Shown: piece by piece, positions 17,352 through 26,356 of the stretch
Numbering within the stretch: position 1 is the first letter of the stretch
Layout: each line of letters opens with the position of its first letter
From: Planctomycetaceae bacterium
Lineage (GTDB): Bacteria; Planctomycetota; UBA1135; GCA-002686595
Assembly: GCA_011525785.1 (NCBI GenBank)
Contig: WYBT01000021.1
Location: 420,205-484,204, forward strand
Reading direction: 5' to 3'
Length of the DNA stretch: 64,000 nucleotides
Program-made: the position numbers and the translations under genes
The notes under the pieces: generated by a model
Told to the model about the DNA's origin: nothing
Databases searched by the model: none
The model's input: the letters and a program-made list of their open reading frames with translations, nothing else

Positions 17352-19739
17352 CTACTGGACCTTGATGAAGTCCTGCACGTCGAAGTTCGTGCCGTCGTTG
17401 AGGCGACCGCTGAGTCGCAGCTCGACGGTCGAGCCGACCGGCATCGCGCTCAGGCCGAAGGCGCGCTTGAGCATCCAGTTCGGAACGTTGAAGGTCGCGT
17501 CGGCGTAGGCCTCGGGACCTGCGGTGTTGCAGCCGCCGACCGCGCCGTAGTACGGCCGCGTGACGTCGGCGAGCGCGACGGGCAGGCTGCCCAGCCGGAT
17601 CGGGTTGCCGACGCCGTCAGCGCGTCGCAGGGTCAGGCTGTTCAGGTCGAGATTGCCCGACAGGCCGTGCGCCCAGGTGCCGACCAGCGTGACCTTGGTC
17701 GTGCCGGGAGCGTTGATCGCGACGTTGTTGGGGCACTGGCCCGGGTTGACGTCGACGGTCAGTGCGCCCGTCAGGCCCGCAGGCGACAGCAGCGTGATGA
17801 TCTGGTTGCACATCAGATGCGTGCCGCAGGCGTCCATGAGCATCCACTGGCGCGTGATCACGGCCTCGGGCGCGTGCGGGTTCTGCGGCGTGTTGGTCAC
17901 GACGCTGATGTCGCTCCAGGTCAGGCTGACGCCGCCCTGCGGGCAGTTGACCGTGTAGGTCGCCACGCCCGTGCGCGAGGGATCGACCTGGCCGGCCGGG
18001 ATGCCGCCGTTCCACACTTCGACGAAGTCGGGCGGGCAGTCGAGCGTCGCGTCCGGGCAGCAGTCGACGCGCAGGTCGAACAGCACCGGCGAGACGGTCG
18101 AGGTCGGCTGGCGCGTGAAGGTCGCGCGCACTTCGATGAAGCGGCCGTTCAGGTTGCCGCCGCAGAAGCTCTGGCCGTTCACGACCGAGAGCCAGCTGGC
18201 CTGCGGCAGGTTGACGGTGTTGTCGGCCACGCGCGCCTCGACGGTGATCGAGGTGCCGGCCGGCTCCTGGCTGTTCCAGGAGATCGTGCCCCAGGCCTTG
18301 CCCACCACGCCGCCGTCCTGGACCACGGTCCAGGTTCCCGTCGGGCTGGTCGTGGCGTTCACGAAGCCCGTCATGTCGGAGTAGTTGTAGGGGAAAGCGC
18401 TCGGCCCCAGGTCGACGATCATGTCGACCGCGCCGATCGGGAAGCCGCCGCCGCCGAGCGCACCCGCGTTGGGATCGATGCGCATCGCCTGGTGCGTGTT
18501 GTAGCAGGTGACCCACACCTTGCCGTTCGCGTCGACGGCCACGCCGGTCGGGCTGTTGCCGTTCACGCCGTTGAACGAGAGCTGCACGTTGCCGACGAAC
18601 GTGCCGTCGGTGCGCAGGTGGCCGACCGTGGTCGCGCCGAACAGCGCGTGGGCGACCCACACGTTGCCGTTGCCGTCGACGGCGCAGCCCTGGGCGTTGC
18701 CCGAGCCGTAGCCGAAGTTGCCGATGCAGGCGCCCGCGGGGCTGAGCACGCCGACCGTGCCGCCGCTCAAGCGCGTGTGCCAGATGTTGCCCGTCGCCGG
18801 GTCGATGCCCAGGCCGTAGTCGCCGCAGCCGTTGCCGATCACCGTGCCGGTTCCGGTCGCGGGGTCGTAGCGCAAGAGGCCCTGGCCGCCGCGCGCCGAC
18901 CACAGGATGCCGGCCGGGTCGACGAGGCCGCCGTAGCCGCCCGCGAACAGGTTGAACTGCGTGCCGGGGATCGGCTGGCCCGTGACGCCGTCGAGCTTCT
19001 CGTGGTCCTGGTCGCCCAGGCCGCCGGTCCACACGTCGTTGTTGGCGTCGATCGCGACGGTGCGTGCGTTCGCGCCGGTGATGCGCGTGTAGTTGATGAT
19101 GCACTCGTCGTCGGCGGTGCTCACGCCGCCGTTGGTGTCCGCGCCGCCCGCGTTCGACCAGTTGAGGACGTTGCCCAGCCCGCGCGAGGTGCGGATCAAT
19201 CCGTCGCCGTCGCGGTCCGAGCAGGTCGAGTACGTGAAGGGTCCTTGGAGGTACTCACCGTTCGGATTGGGCGTGAAGGCGCCGCTGACCGGATCCTTGT
19301 CGCCGCGCGTGCCGCCCAGCACCAGGCCGACGCGCGTGACCGAGCCCTTGCCGCCGCCGCCTTCCTGGCGGTTGGAGACCCACACGTTGCCGAGCTGGTC
19401 CACCGTGGTGCGCGACGGGTCGCGGCCCATGCCGTTCGGCGCCGTGAAGTACTCGCCGAGGATCACGCCGCTGTTCACATCGATGCGCACGATCGTGCCG
19501 CGATTCGAGCAGGCCACGTTGCAGAAGGGCAGCGAGGCGACGCCCACGCTGAGCTGCAGTTGATCGTTGTTGGGGCTGTTGTGGTTGACGTTGTTGAGCA
19601 GTCCCAGATCGAAGTCAGCGTCGGTCGTGTAGTTGTAGTTGCACGTACCGACGCCTTGGGGAGTCGCGAGGCTCGTTGCGCCGAACAGAGTGAGTGCGCC
19701 GGCGGCGAGAACGATGCGGTGACGATAGTTGGTGTTCAT
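17352..19739 (-). CDS. Secreted NHL/streptogramin-lyase-like beta-propeller protein
   Basis: 795 residues from the ATG at 19739. A signal peptide (RHRIVLAAGALTLFGATSLA) precedes about six propeller blades with the recurrent pattern (V/A)D-x-x-GNVWV: TVDQLGNVWVSNR, AIDANNDVWTGGLGD, LVDPAGILWSARG, GIDPATGNIWHTR, CAVDGNGNVWVAH, AVDANGKVWVTCY. This is the vgb/NHL type of repeat. After about residue 450 come beta-sandwich modules with paired cysteines. No catalytic site is evident, so binding or a structural role outside the cell is likely. It lacks the shared C-terminal domain of the five exported proteins at 39.7-63.9 kb. Confidence 0.8.
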   Translation of the reverse strand: MNTNYRHRIVLAAGALTLFGATSLATPQGVGTCNYNYTTDADFDLGLLNNVNHNSPNNDQLQLSVGVASLPFCNVACSNRGTIVRIDVNSGVILGEYFTAPNGMGRDPSRTTVDQLGNVWVSNRQEGGGGKGSVTRVGLVLGGTRGDKDPVSGAFTPNPNGEYLQGPFTYSTCSDRDGDGLIRTSRGLGNVLNWSNAGGADTNGGVSTADDECIINYTRITGANARTVAIDANNDVWTGGLGDQDHEKLDGVTGQPIPGTQFNLFAGGYGGLVDPAGILWSARGGQGLLRYDPATGTGTVIGNGCGDYGLGIDPATGNIWHTRLSGGTVGVLSPAGACIGNFGYGSGNAQGCAVDGNGNVWVAHALFGATTVGHLRTDGTFVGNVQLSFNGVNGNSPTGVAVDANGKVWVTCYNTHQAMRIDPNAGALGGGGFPIGAVDMIVDLGPSAFPYNYSDMTGFVNATTSPTGTWTVVQDGGVVGKAWGTISWNSQEPAGTSITVEARVADNTVNLPQASWLSVVNGQSFCGGNLNGRFIEVRATFTRQPTSTVSPVLFDLRVDCCPDATLDCPPDFVEVWNGGIPAGQVDPSRTGVATYTVNCPQGGVSLTWSDISVVTNTPQNPHAPEAVITRQWMLMDACGTHLMCNQIITLLSPAGLTGALTVDVNPGQCPNNVAINAPGTTKVTLVGTWAHGLSGNLDLNSLTLRRADGVGNPIRLGSLPVALADVTRPYYGAVGGCNTAGPEAYADATFNVPNWMLKRAFGLSAMPVGSTVELRLSGRLNDGTNFDVQDFIKVQ

Positions 19740-20214
19740 GGCAATGGGGCGCCGACAGCACGCGCCGTCCTCAGGACGGACGGCGGGCGAGGTCGGGCCG
19801 GGGGGAGAAGTGGGCCTCGAGCTGAGCTGCTCCAGCGTCAGCGGCTCGCGGCCCCGAGTGAATGCTTTCAGAGTTCTGCAGGGCGTCAACTGGGAATTCG
19901 TGCGGAATGAGTGCGCAGCTGCGGACTGAGAACTGCGTTCGCTCCCGCCGCTGGCCGGCGGGCGCTTCGCTCGCCCCACGCGATGTTCAGGAGCATGTGC
20001 TCCCAGAACCGTCGCAGGGGGAACGAAGTTCGCGCCCGCGCGTGATCACCAATTCCGGAAAAAGCAGCTCGCTCCGCGCCGGGCACGCTTGACGCACCGC
20101 GGTCCGCCGCAGCGCTCGCCGCGGGCCCCTGCGGGCGGTGCGGGATATACTCTCGCGCTCGACCGCCAGAGCTCCTCTGCGCGCCCGCCGCTACCCCTCG
20201 CCGCCCCTCTCTGG
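19740..20214. other. Divergent intergenic region with palindrome and possible -10
   Basis: This region separates two divergent genes. A 15-bp palindrome CCGTCCT-C-AGGACGG (19765-19779) lies 26 bases upstream of the minus-strand ATG and could be an operator. TATACT at 20146-20151 could be a -10 for the plus-strand sulfatase-like gene. No gene is supported. Confidence 0.4.
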
Positions 20215-21705
20215 ATGAGCCTTCCGCACCCCGCCCGCCCCCGACTGGCCCCCAGCCGCGCGTGGCTGGTGCTGGCGGCGGTGCTGCTCCCCGCGACGCT
20301 GCCCGGCTGCTCCGGCGGCGATGGCGAGCGCGAGACCAAGCCGCGCTCGAACATCGTGCTGATCACGATCGACACGCTGCGCGCCGACCACCTGGGCTGC
20401 TACGGCTACTTCCGCGACACCAGTCCGAACATCGACGCGCTGGCCAAGGAGTCCGTCGTGTTCGACCAGGCCTACGCGGTGATGGCGACCACGCTGCCCA
20501 GCCACGCCTCGATGCTGACCGCGCGCTATCCGCTCGAGCACGGGATCCTGGCCAACATGATGCACGGCGGGAAGCCCTTCGGTTGGAAGGAGGGCATGCT
20601 CTCGATCGCGCAGGTCGCGAAGGACTCGGGCTACGCCACGGCCGGTTTCGTGAGCGCCGCGCCGCTCAAGAGTGCTTCGGGAATCGCGGCCGGCTTCGAC
20701 ACCTGGAGCGAGCCCGACGGCGTCGAGCGTCAGGCCGAGGAGACGATGAAGGACGTGCTCGCCTGGTTCGAGACCAAGCCGCGCGAGCCGTACTTCCTGT
20801 GGGTGCACTTCTACGACCCGCACTGGAAACATCGCGCGCCGGCGCCGTACGACACGATGTTCCACTCCGACGAGCCCGATCCCAAGCTCGAGGCCTGGCT
20901 CGCTGAGCGGCAGGTGGGCGAAGCGGCCAAGCGCTCGAACGCGCGCAAGACGACGCAGACGCGCAAGGCCATCAACGACTACTGCGGCGAGGTGCGCTAC
21001 ACCGACAATCAGGTGGGCATCCTGCTCGAGCGACTGCGACGCGACGGCGACCTCGACCGCAGCGTGCTGATGCTCACTGCGGACCACGGCGAGGGCCTCA
21101 ATCAGCACGACTGGACCGCGCACGGACTGGTGTGGGACGAGCAGCTGCGAGTGCCGCTGATCCTGCGCTTTCCGCCGGCTGCGCAAGTGACGCCGCGGCG
21201 CGTCGACAAGCTCGTGTCGCTGGTCGACATGTTCCCCACGGTGCTGGCGCGCATCGAGCCGCTCGGCGCGCGTTCGCAGCGCGACTTCCTGGCGCAGTCG
21301 ACCGGGACCGACGTGCTCTCTCCGAAGTTCGTCGAGCGCCCGCTGTTCGCGCAGCGCACGGGTCGCGAGCTGGCCGAGGACCCCGGCGAGATGTACGCGC
21401 TGACCACGCGCGAGTGGAAGTACATCCACGAGCCCGAGGTGGGCGACAAGCTCTTCGATCGACGCAAGGACCCGTTCGAGCTCGAGAACCTCGCCGAGCG
21501 CGAGCAACAGACCGCGGTGCGCGTTCACGACATGACGATGGTCATGATCCGCGGCCAGAAGGCGCGCGGCGAAGCCATGGGCGACGCGCAGGCCGGCGAG
21601 ATGGACCCCAAGCTGCTCGAGGAGCTCAAGAAGCTCGGGTACCTCGGCGGCGACGACGGTCGGTCCGCGGCCCAGGAACCCGACGACGAGAAGAAGTCGC
21701 CGTGA
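20215..21705 (+). CDS. Sulfatase-fold (alkaline phosphatase superfamily) lipoprotein
   Basis: 496 residues. The signal peptide ends in a lipobox (LPGC, C32). Metal-binding elements are D53 (IDTLRADH) and LTADHGEG. The family's catalytic position is T93 (TTLPSHASMLTARYP), not the Cys or Ser that matures to formylglycine in true sulfatases. Thr is the nucleophile in phosphoglycerol and phosphoethanolamine transferases of this superfamily, so hydrolysis of sulfate esters is doubtful. It is the first gene of a coupled operon with a GT39-like glycosyltransferase and a second sulfatase-fold lipoprotein, suggesting surface-glycan modification at the membrane. Confidence 0.82.
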   Translation: MSLPHPARPRLAPSRAWLVLAAVLLPATLPGCSGGDGERETKPRSNIVLITIDTLRADHLGCYGYFRDTSPNIDALAKESVVFDQAYAVMATTLPSHASMLTARYPLEHGILANMMHGGKPFGWKEGMLSIAQVAKDSGYATAGFVSAAPLKSASGIAAGFDTWSEPDGVERQAEETMKDVLAWFETKPREPYFLWVHFYDPHWKHRAPAPYDTMFHSDEPDPKLEAWLAERQVGEAAKRSNARKTTQTRKAINDYCGEVRYTDNQVGILLERLRRDGDLDRSVLMLTADHGEGLNQHDWTAHGLVWDEQLRVPLILRFPPAAQVTPRRVDKLVSLVDMFPTVLARIEPLGARSQRDFLAQSTGTDVLSPKFVERPLFAQRTGRELAEDPGEMYALTTREWKYIHEPEVGDKLFDRRKDPFELENLAEREQQTAVRVHDMTMVMIRGQKARGEAMGDAQAGEMDPKLLEELKKLGYLGGDDGRSAAQEPDDEKKSP

Positions 21706-23093
21706 ACGCAGCGGTCGCGCCCGCGACGCCGACGCGGCGCTGGCTCGCGGTGCTCGTGCTGGTGCTCGCGGCGCTGGGGCTGCGCGGCGGCGCGCTGTGG
21801 CTGGGGCGCGACGCGCTCGAGTGGAACGACCAGATCACGTACAAGCAGCGCGCGGAGGATCTGCTCGACGGCAAGGGCTACACCGGCTCGTACCAGTCGT
21901 GGGCGCTGCACAAGGGTCTGCGCAAGATGCGCGACCTGCCGCGCTACTTGGGCGCGTATCAGGCGCCGGGCTACGCGGCGTTCATCGCGCTGGTGATGAA
22001 GGTCTGCGGGCGCGAGTTGATCTGGGTCAAGCTCGCGCAGGTGCTGCTCGGCGCGGCGACGGTGTGGCTGGTCTACGCGCTCGGGCGCGACGCGGTCTCG
22101 CACTTCGCGGGGCTGTGCGCGGGCTGGCTGTACGCGCTCGACCCCACGCTGATCGCCTTCACGCACTACATCTTCACCGAGACGCTGTTCCTGTTCCTGT
22201 TCACCGCCGGGTTGTGGCTGTGGATGCGGCCGACCGCGCTGGGGGTGTTCCGCGCCGTGCTCGCCGGCGTTTCCTTCGCGCTGGCGGCGTACGTGAAGAG
22301 CTCGGTGCTCTACCTGCTGCCGCTGCTGGCGCTGTGGCTCGTGTGGCGCGAACGCGAGCGCCGCGCGCAAGCCCTGCGCTTCTGCGCGATCGCGGCGCTG
22401 GCGTGGGTCGCGTGCGTCGCGCCCTGGACGATTCGCAACATCGAGGTGCACGGCGGCTTCGTGCTGATGGACTCGAGCGGTCCGTTCAATCTGTGGCGCG
22501 GCAACCAGCCCAACGCCTACCAGCGGCGCCTGCACAACGCCGACTGGAACATGCGCCACACCGAGCCGTTCGATGCCTACACCTACGCGCCGGTGGCGGA
22601 GGTGGGCGGCAGCGTTGCGGTCGACATCGCGCGCGAGATGTTCGAGACCGACACGCCCACCGATCTGCAGGTCATGGAGGCCGCGCAGAAGAGCGCCGTG
22701 CGGTACGCGCTCGACGACTTGGGCTGGACCGCGCGGCGCGCGTTCTACAAGTACGTGGACCTGTGGAACCCGACTTCGTTCGTGATGCGGCACCTCGAGC
22801 GCGACGGCTACGGCCCGATCTCGCCCGCGACGGCTGCTGCTCTGAGTTGGGCCTGCGTGCTCAGCTACGCGCTGGTGTGGTGCCTCGCGCTCCCGTCGCT
22901 GTGGCGGCGTGCGAACACAGCTTTGGGCGTCATGACCTTGATGCTCGTGTACTACTACACGCTGATCCACATGGCGACCTTCGGATTGACTCGCTTCCGC
23001 CTGCCGGTGATGCCGATTCTGATGGTTCTGGCCGGCGCCACCTTCGCAGCCTGGTGGGAGCGCCGTCGCCGACCCGCGAGCGTGCTCCCATGA
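21702..23093 (+). CDS. GT39/ArnT-like membrane glycosyltransferase
   Basis: 463 residues from a GTG that overlaps the previous stop (GTGA). Multiple membrane segments start with WLAVLVLVLAALGLRGGAL. The first periplasmic loop has the D/E-x pattern of PMT-type enzymes (WNDQITYKQRAEDLL, then YLGAYQAPGYAAFIALVM). Later segments include FTETLFLFLFTAGLWLWM, and the terminal TM is followed by a basic tail. Such enzymes transfer sugars from polyprenyl-phosphate donors to proteins or lipids outside the membrane. Coupling on both sides to sulfatase-fold lipoproteins points to one surface-decoration pathway. The acceptor is unknown. Confidence 0.82.
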   Translation: MNAAVAPATPTRRWLAVLVLVLAALGLRGGALWLGRDALEWNDQITYKQRAEDLLDGKGYTGSYQSWALHKGLRKMRDLPRYLGAYQAPGYAAFIALVMKVCGRELIWVKLAQVLLGAATVWLVYALGRDAVSHFAGLCAGWLYALDPTLIAFTHYIFTETLFLFLFTAGLWLWMRPTALGVFRAVLAGVSFALAAYVKSSVLYLLPLLALWLVWRERERRAQALRFCAIAALAWVACVAPWTIRNIEVHGGFVLMDSSGPFNLWRGNQPNAYQRRLHNADWNMRHTEPFDAYTYAPVAEVGGSVAVDIAREMFETDTPTDLQVMEAAQKSAVRYALDDLGWTARRAFYKYVDLWNPTSFVMRHLERDGYGPISPATAAALSWACVLSYALVWCLALPSLWRRANTALGVMTLMLVYYYTLIHMATFGLTRFRLPVMPILMVLAGATFAAWWERRRRPASVLP

Positions 23094-24739
23094 AGTTCCT
23101 CGGATCGTCCCTGCTCGCTGCACTCTCGGCGTTCGCGTTGCCCGCGTGCAGCGGCGGCGAGCCCGCGGCGCCGCGCCCCAACGTGCTGTGGATCGTGTGG
23201 GACACCGCGCGGGCCGATCGTCTCGGCGTGTACGGCTACGACAAGCCCACGACGCCCAACCTCGACGCCTGGGCCAAGGATGCGCGCGTCTATGAGGACT
23301 GCATCTCGCCCGGAAGCTGGACGGTGCCGTCGCACGCTTCGATGTTCACGGGCTTGCTTCCGAGCGAGCACGGCGCCGAGCACGGCTCGGAGTGGCTCGA
23401 CGACAAGTTGGTGACCATCGCCGAGCTGCTGCGCGACAGCGGCTACCAGACCTTCAGTTGGACCGCCAACCCGCACGTTTCGCGCGAAGAGAACGCCACC
23501 CAGGGCTTCGAGGTCGAGCAGCATCCCTGGGACAAGGCCACCGAGAAGCGCGCGCGGGAGATCTACGAGTCCAAGCTCGCCACGTTCCCCGCCGACTCGG
23601 AGCAACGTCGCCGCGGCGAACGCGAGGCGAACTCGGCCTGGGTGCTCAAGGCGGCGGGCGAACTCGCGCAGGAGGGGCTGAGCACGTGGCTCGGCCAGCG
23701 CGACCCCAAGCGCCCGTACTTCGCCTTCCTCAACTACATGGAGGCGCACCGGCCGCTGATCTCGCCGCGCCGCCACCGCGAGGCGGTCATGGCGCCCGAG
23801 CAAGTGGACGCCTCGTACAACGCCGAGATCGACTGGAACTCGACCTGGGGCTACTGCTTCAGGCTGGTGGACGTGCCCGAGCACAAGCTCGAGCTGCTGT
23901 CCGGCGCGTACGACGCCGGGATCCACGAGCTCGACTCGCTGTTCGGCGAGCTGATGCGCGCGCTCGAGGCGCAGGGCGCGCTCGAGAACACGGTCGTGGT
24001 GCTCACGGCGGACCACGGCGATCACCTGACCGAGCACCACCTGCTCGACCACCAGTACTCGGTGGCGCAGGTGCTCGTGCGTGTGCCGCTGATCGTGAAG
24101 TACCCGCCGCGCTTCGCGCCGGGCCGCGAGACGCGCCCGGTGATGAGCATGGACCTATTCCCGACGCTGCTCGAACTCGCTGGCGTGGAGGCGCCGCGCG
24201 CTGGCGTCGGACACGCGCGCAGCCTGCTCGACCCGGCCGAGCGTCGCGCGCGCATCACGCAGTACACCAAGCCCTACGAGCGTCCGCTGATCTCGGCGCG
24301 CAAGCTGCATCCCGGCCACGACATCAGCGCCTTCGAGCGTGGACGGGTCGCGATCGTCGACCAGCCGTGGAAGCTGGTGCAGCACCTGGGCGGACCGACC
24401 GAGTTGTTCGATCTGGACAGCGATCCCTACGAGACGCGCAACGTCGCCGACGCGAACGCCGCCGTGCTCGAGCGCATGCGCAAGCAACTGGTGGGCGTGC
24501 TCAAGTCGGTGCGACCGATCGGCGCCGGCGTGGCCGGTGAGCGCTCCGAGGAGTACCTCGCGATGTTGGCCGGTCTGGGGTACGCGGACGTCGCGGAGGA
24601 TGCCGATCCGGACGGCGCCGCCGCGGGCAAGTCGGGCGCGGGCGGCGAGCGCGCGGTGAAGGACGAGTCGAGCCCCGACGACGCGAACGGGGCCGGACGC
24701 CCGTCGAATGCGCCTTCCAAGGCGCCGCCGCAGCGCTAA
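23090..24739 (+). CDS. Second sulfatase-fold lipoprotein
   Basis: 549 residues, ATGA-coupled to the glycosyltransferase. Lipobox LPAC (C20). D38 lies in VWDTARADRLG, the nucleophile position is T78 (SWTVPSHASMFTG), and the metal site includes LTADHGDH. As in the first member, Thr replaces Cys/Ser, so a phospho- or other transferase or a diverged hydrolase is possible. A large central insert (residues about 130-290) distinguishes it from the first copy. The last ~60 residues are Ala/Gly/Asp/Ser-rich and probably disordered. The two paralogs are not near-identical and likely act on different substrates. Confidence 0.82.
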   Translation: MKFLGSSLLAALSAFALPACSGGEPAAPRPNVLWIVWDTARADRLGVYGYDKPTTPNLDAWAKDARVYEDCISPGSWTVPSHASMFTGLLPSEHGAEHGSEWLDDKLVTIAELLRDSGYQTFSWTANPHVSREENATQGFEVEQHPWDKATEKRAREIYESKLATFPADSEQRRRGEREANSAWVLKAAGELAQEGLSTWLGQRDPKRPYFAFLNYMEAHRPLISPRRHREAVMAPEQVDASYNAEIDWNSTWGYCFRLVDVPEHKLELLSGAYDAGIHELDSLFGELMRALEAQGALENTVVVLTADHGDHLTEHHLLDHQYSVAQVLVRVPLIVKYPPRFAPGRETRPVMSMDLFPTLLELAGVEAPRAGVGHARSLLDPAERRARITQYTKPYERPLISARKLHPGHDISAFERGRVAIVDQPWKLVQHLGGPTELFDLDSDPYETRNVADANAAVLERMRKQLVGVLKSVRPIGAGVAGERSEEYLAMLAGLGYADVAEDADPDGAAAGKSGAGGERAVKDESSPDDANGAGRPSNAPSKAPPQR

Positions 24740-24838
24740 CATCGCCTGCGAAGCGCGAACCATCATTTGCAGGGGCAATGATCCCCGGCGGGCTCGCGTC
24801 GTTCTTTGGCCCCGATCTTGGGTTTCCAAGCAACTAGC

Positions 24839-26338
24839 GTGAACACTTCGATCCACTCCGGCGCCGGCTATTTCTCCGGCAGCCACGGCAGCTCGATCCT
24901 GCTCATCGACCTCGAGAACTTCTACCTCGCCCGCGAACACAACACTGGCCTGTACGCCGCCACCGAACTTTCCGCCGACCTCGAGGCGCTCTCGAAGTTC
25001 GTGATGGAGGTCTCCGGCGAGCGGCGCGTCACCGTGCGGCGCGCCTACGCCAACTACAACACCGCGCGCCAGTCGAGCGAGATCGGTCGCTGGGACTTCT
25101 TCCTCCAGAAAGCGCCCAAGGCGCTGATGGAGCGCGGCATCGAGCCGGTGCAGGTGTTCCGCTTCCCCGGCGGGGGCAACAAGAACGCCGCGGACATGCG
25201 CATGGCGATGGATGCGTCGGTGCTGGTCGCGGAGAACCACCGCATCGAGCAGTGCATCCTCGTCACCGGCGACGCGGACTTCATTCCGCTGATCCTCGAC
25301 CTCAAGCGCCGCGGCATCGAAGTGGTCGTGATCGGCGTGCGCGCGCACACCAAGACCGTGCTGCTGCGCTACTGCGATCGCTTCGAGTACTTCGAGGACC
25401 TGATCGTGGCCTCCGAGATCGAAGGCGACAACAACTCGAGCCTGGACGAGGTCAAGGCCGCGCTCGCCGCGATCCTGGCGCGCAAGCTGCGCTTGCCCTT
25501 CGCGGCGGTCAAACCGCTGCTCAGCCGCCAGCTGCGCCGCCCGTTCGATCCCACGCGCTTCGACTGCGAGAACACCGGCGATTTCCTGCGCACCTACGCC
25601 GTGCGGCTGGGCGTCGAGATCAGCGAGGGCGTCAACGACTGGGAGGTGCGACTCCCGGGCGTCGAGCCGCTGTCCGCGCCGGCGACTGCGTCGGGCGAAG
25701 CGCGCGTCAACGGCGCGGGCGCTGTCGCCGCGGCGAACGGCGCCCATCCCGAGGTCGCGCCGCCGCTCGAGCACAGCGCGGCCGTGTACCACAAGCTGCT
25801 GCGCTTCCGGCGGCCCAACCTGCACATCATCCCGTTCGAAGAGTGGGAGTCGATCACGCAGGCGATCTGGGACATGTGCGTCGGCGAGAACGGCCTGCGG
25901 CGCGAGACCGACCATCAAAAGCTGCTCGACGGCGCTACCGACCTGTGCGAGCGCAAGGGCTTCGAGATGGCCTACCACAAGGTCAACGGCTCGCTGTTCC
26001 AGCTCTTCAAGGCCGGCTGCTTCGTGTGCACAGCCGAAGGACCCGAGAAGGGGCGCGCGGACTTCCACTGGACGCTGTCGGCCAGGCTCGCGCCCGAGTT
26101 CGAGGACATCGCCGCCATGCGCCGGCGCGTGCGGCTGTTCGTGATCCGCGCGCTCAAGCTTCGCCTCGAGGCGGTCGGCATCGCGACGCCGATCGACCCG
26201 CGCGTCCTGTCGGAGGTCCTAGACGGCCACGACTCGCCGCCCGAGAAGCTGGCGTTGATCACCGCGCTGGTCGAAGAGGCGAACGGCGCTGGGCCCGAGT
26301 CCGCCGAGCGCGCGCGCAACTTCGCCGCAGGCGTGTGA
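24839..26338 (+). CDS. NYN / OST-HTH (LOTUS) / OHA domain RNA-binding protein
   Basis: About 499 residues from a GTG at 24839; an in-frame TTG at 24806 lacks a ribosome site. The NYN (PIN-like RNase) domain spans 19-190, with D24 and N27 (LLIDLENFYL), D119 and D125 (NAADMRMAMD) and D145/D147 (VTGDADFIPLI), giving a complete acidic site. Residues 198-262 match OST-HTH/LOTUS (LDEVKAALAAILARK, then DPTRFDCENTGDFLRTY). The C-terminal part has the OST-HTH-associated pattern: YHKLLRFRRPN, then IIPFEEWESI, then KVNGSLFQLFKAGCF. This three-domain arrangement is known in bacteria and suggests an RNA-targeted nuclease or regulator. No operon partner; the next gene is convergent 18 bases away. Confidence 0.85.
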   Translation: MNTSIHSGAGYFSGSHGSSILLIDLENFYLAREHNTGLYAATELSADLEALSKFVMEVSGERRVTVRRAYANYNTARQSSEIGRWDFFLQKAPKALMERGIEPVQVFRFPGGGNKNAADMRMAMDASVLVAENHRIEQCILVTGDADFIPLILDLKRRGIEVVVIGVRAHTKTVLLRYCDRFEYFEDLIVASEIEGDNNSSLDEVKAALAAILARKLRLPFAAVKPLLSRQLRRPFDPTRFDCENTGDFLRTYAVRLGVEISEGVNDWEVRLPGVEPLSAPATASGEARVNGAGAVAAANGAHPEVAPPLEHSAAVYHKLLRFRRPNLHIIPFEEWESITQAIWDMCVGENGLRRETDHQKLLDGATDLCERKGFEMAYHKVNGSLFQLFKAGCFVCTAEGPEKGRADFHWTLSARLAPEFEDIAAMRRRVRLFVIRALKLRLEAVGIATPIDPRVLSEVLDGHDSPPEKLALITALVEEANGAGPESAERARNFAAGV

Positions 26339-26356
26339 AGCGCGCGGCGCGGGCGT

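Noticed and set aside
20215..24739. Calling the two lipoproteins functional sulfatases
   Set aside because: The formylglycine Cys/Ser is replaced by Thr in both, so only the fold is claimed.
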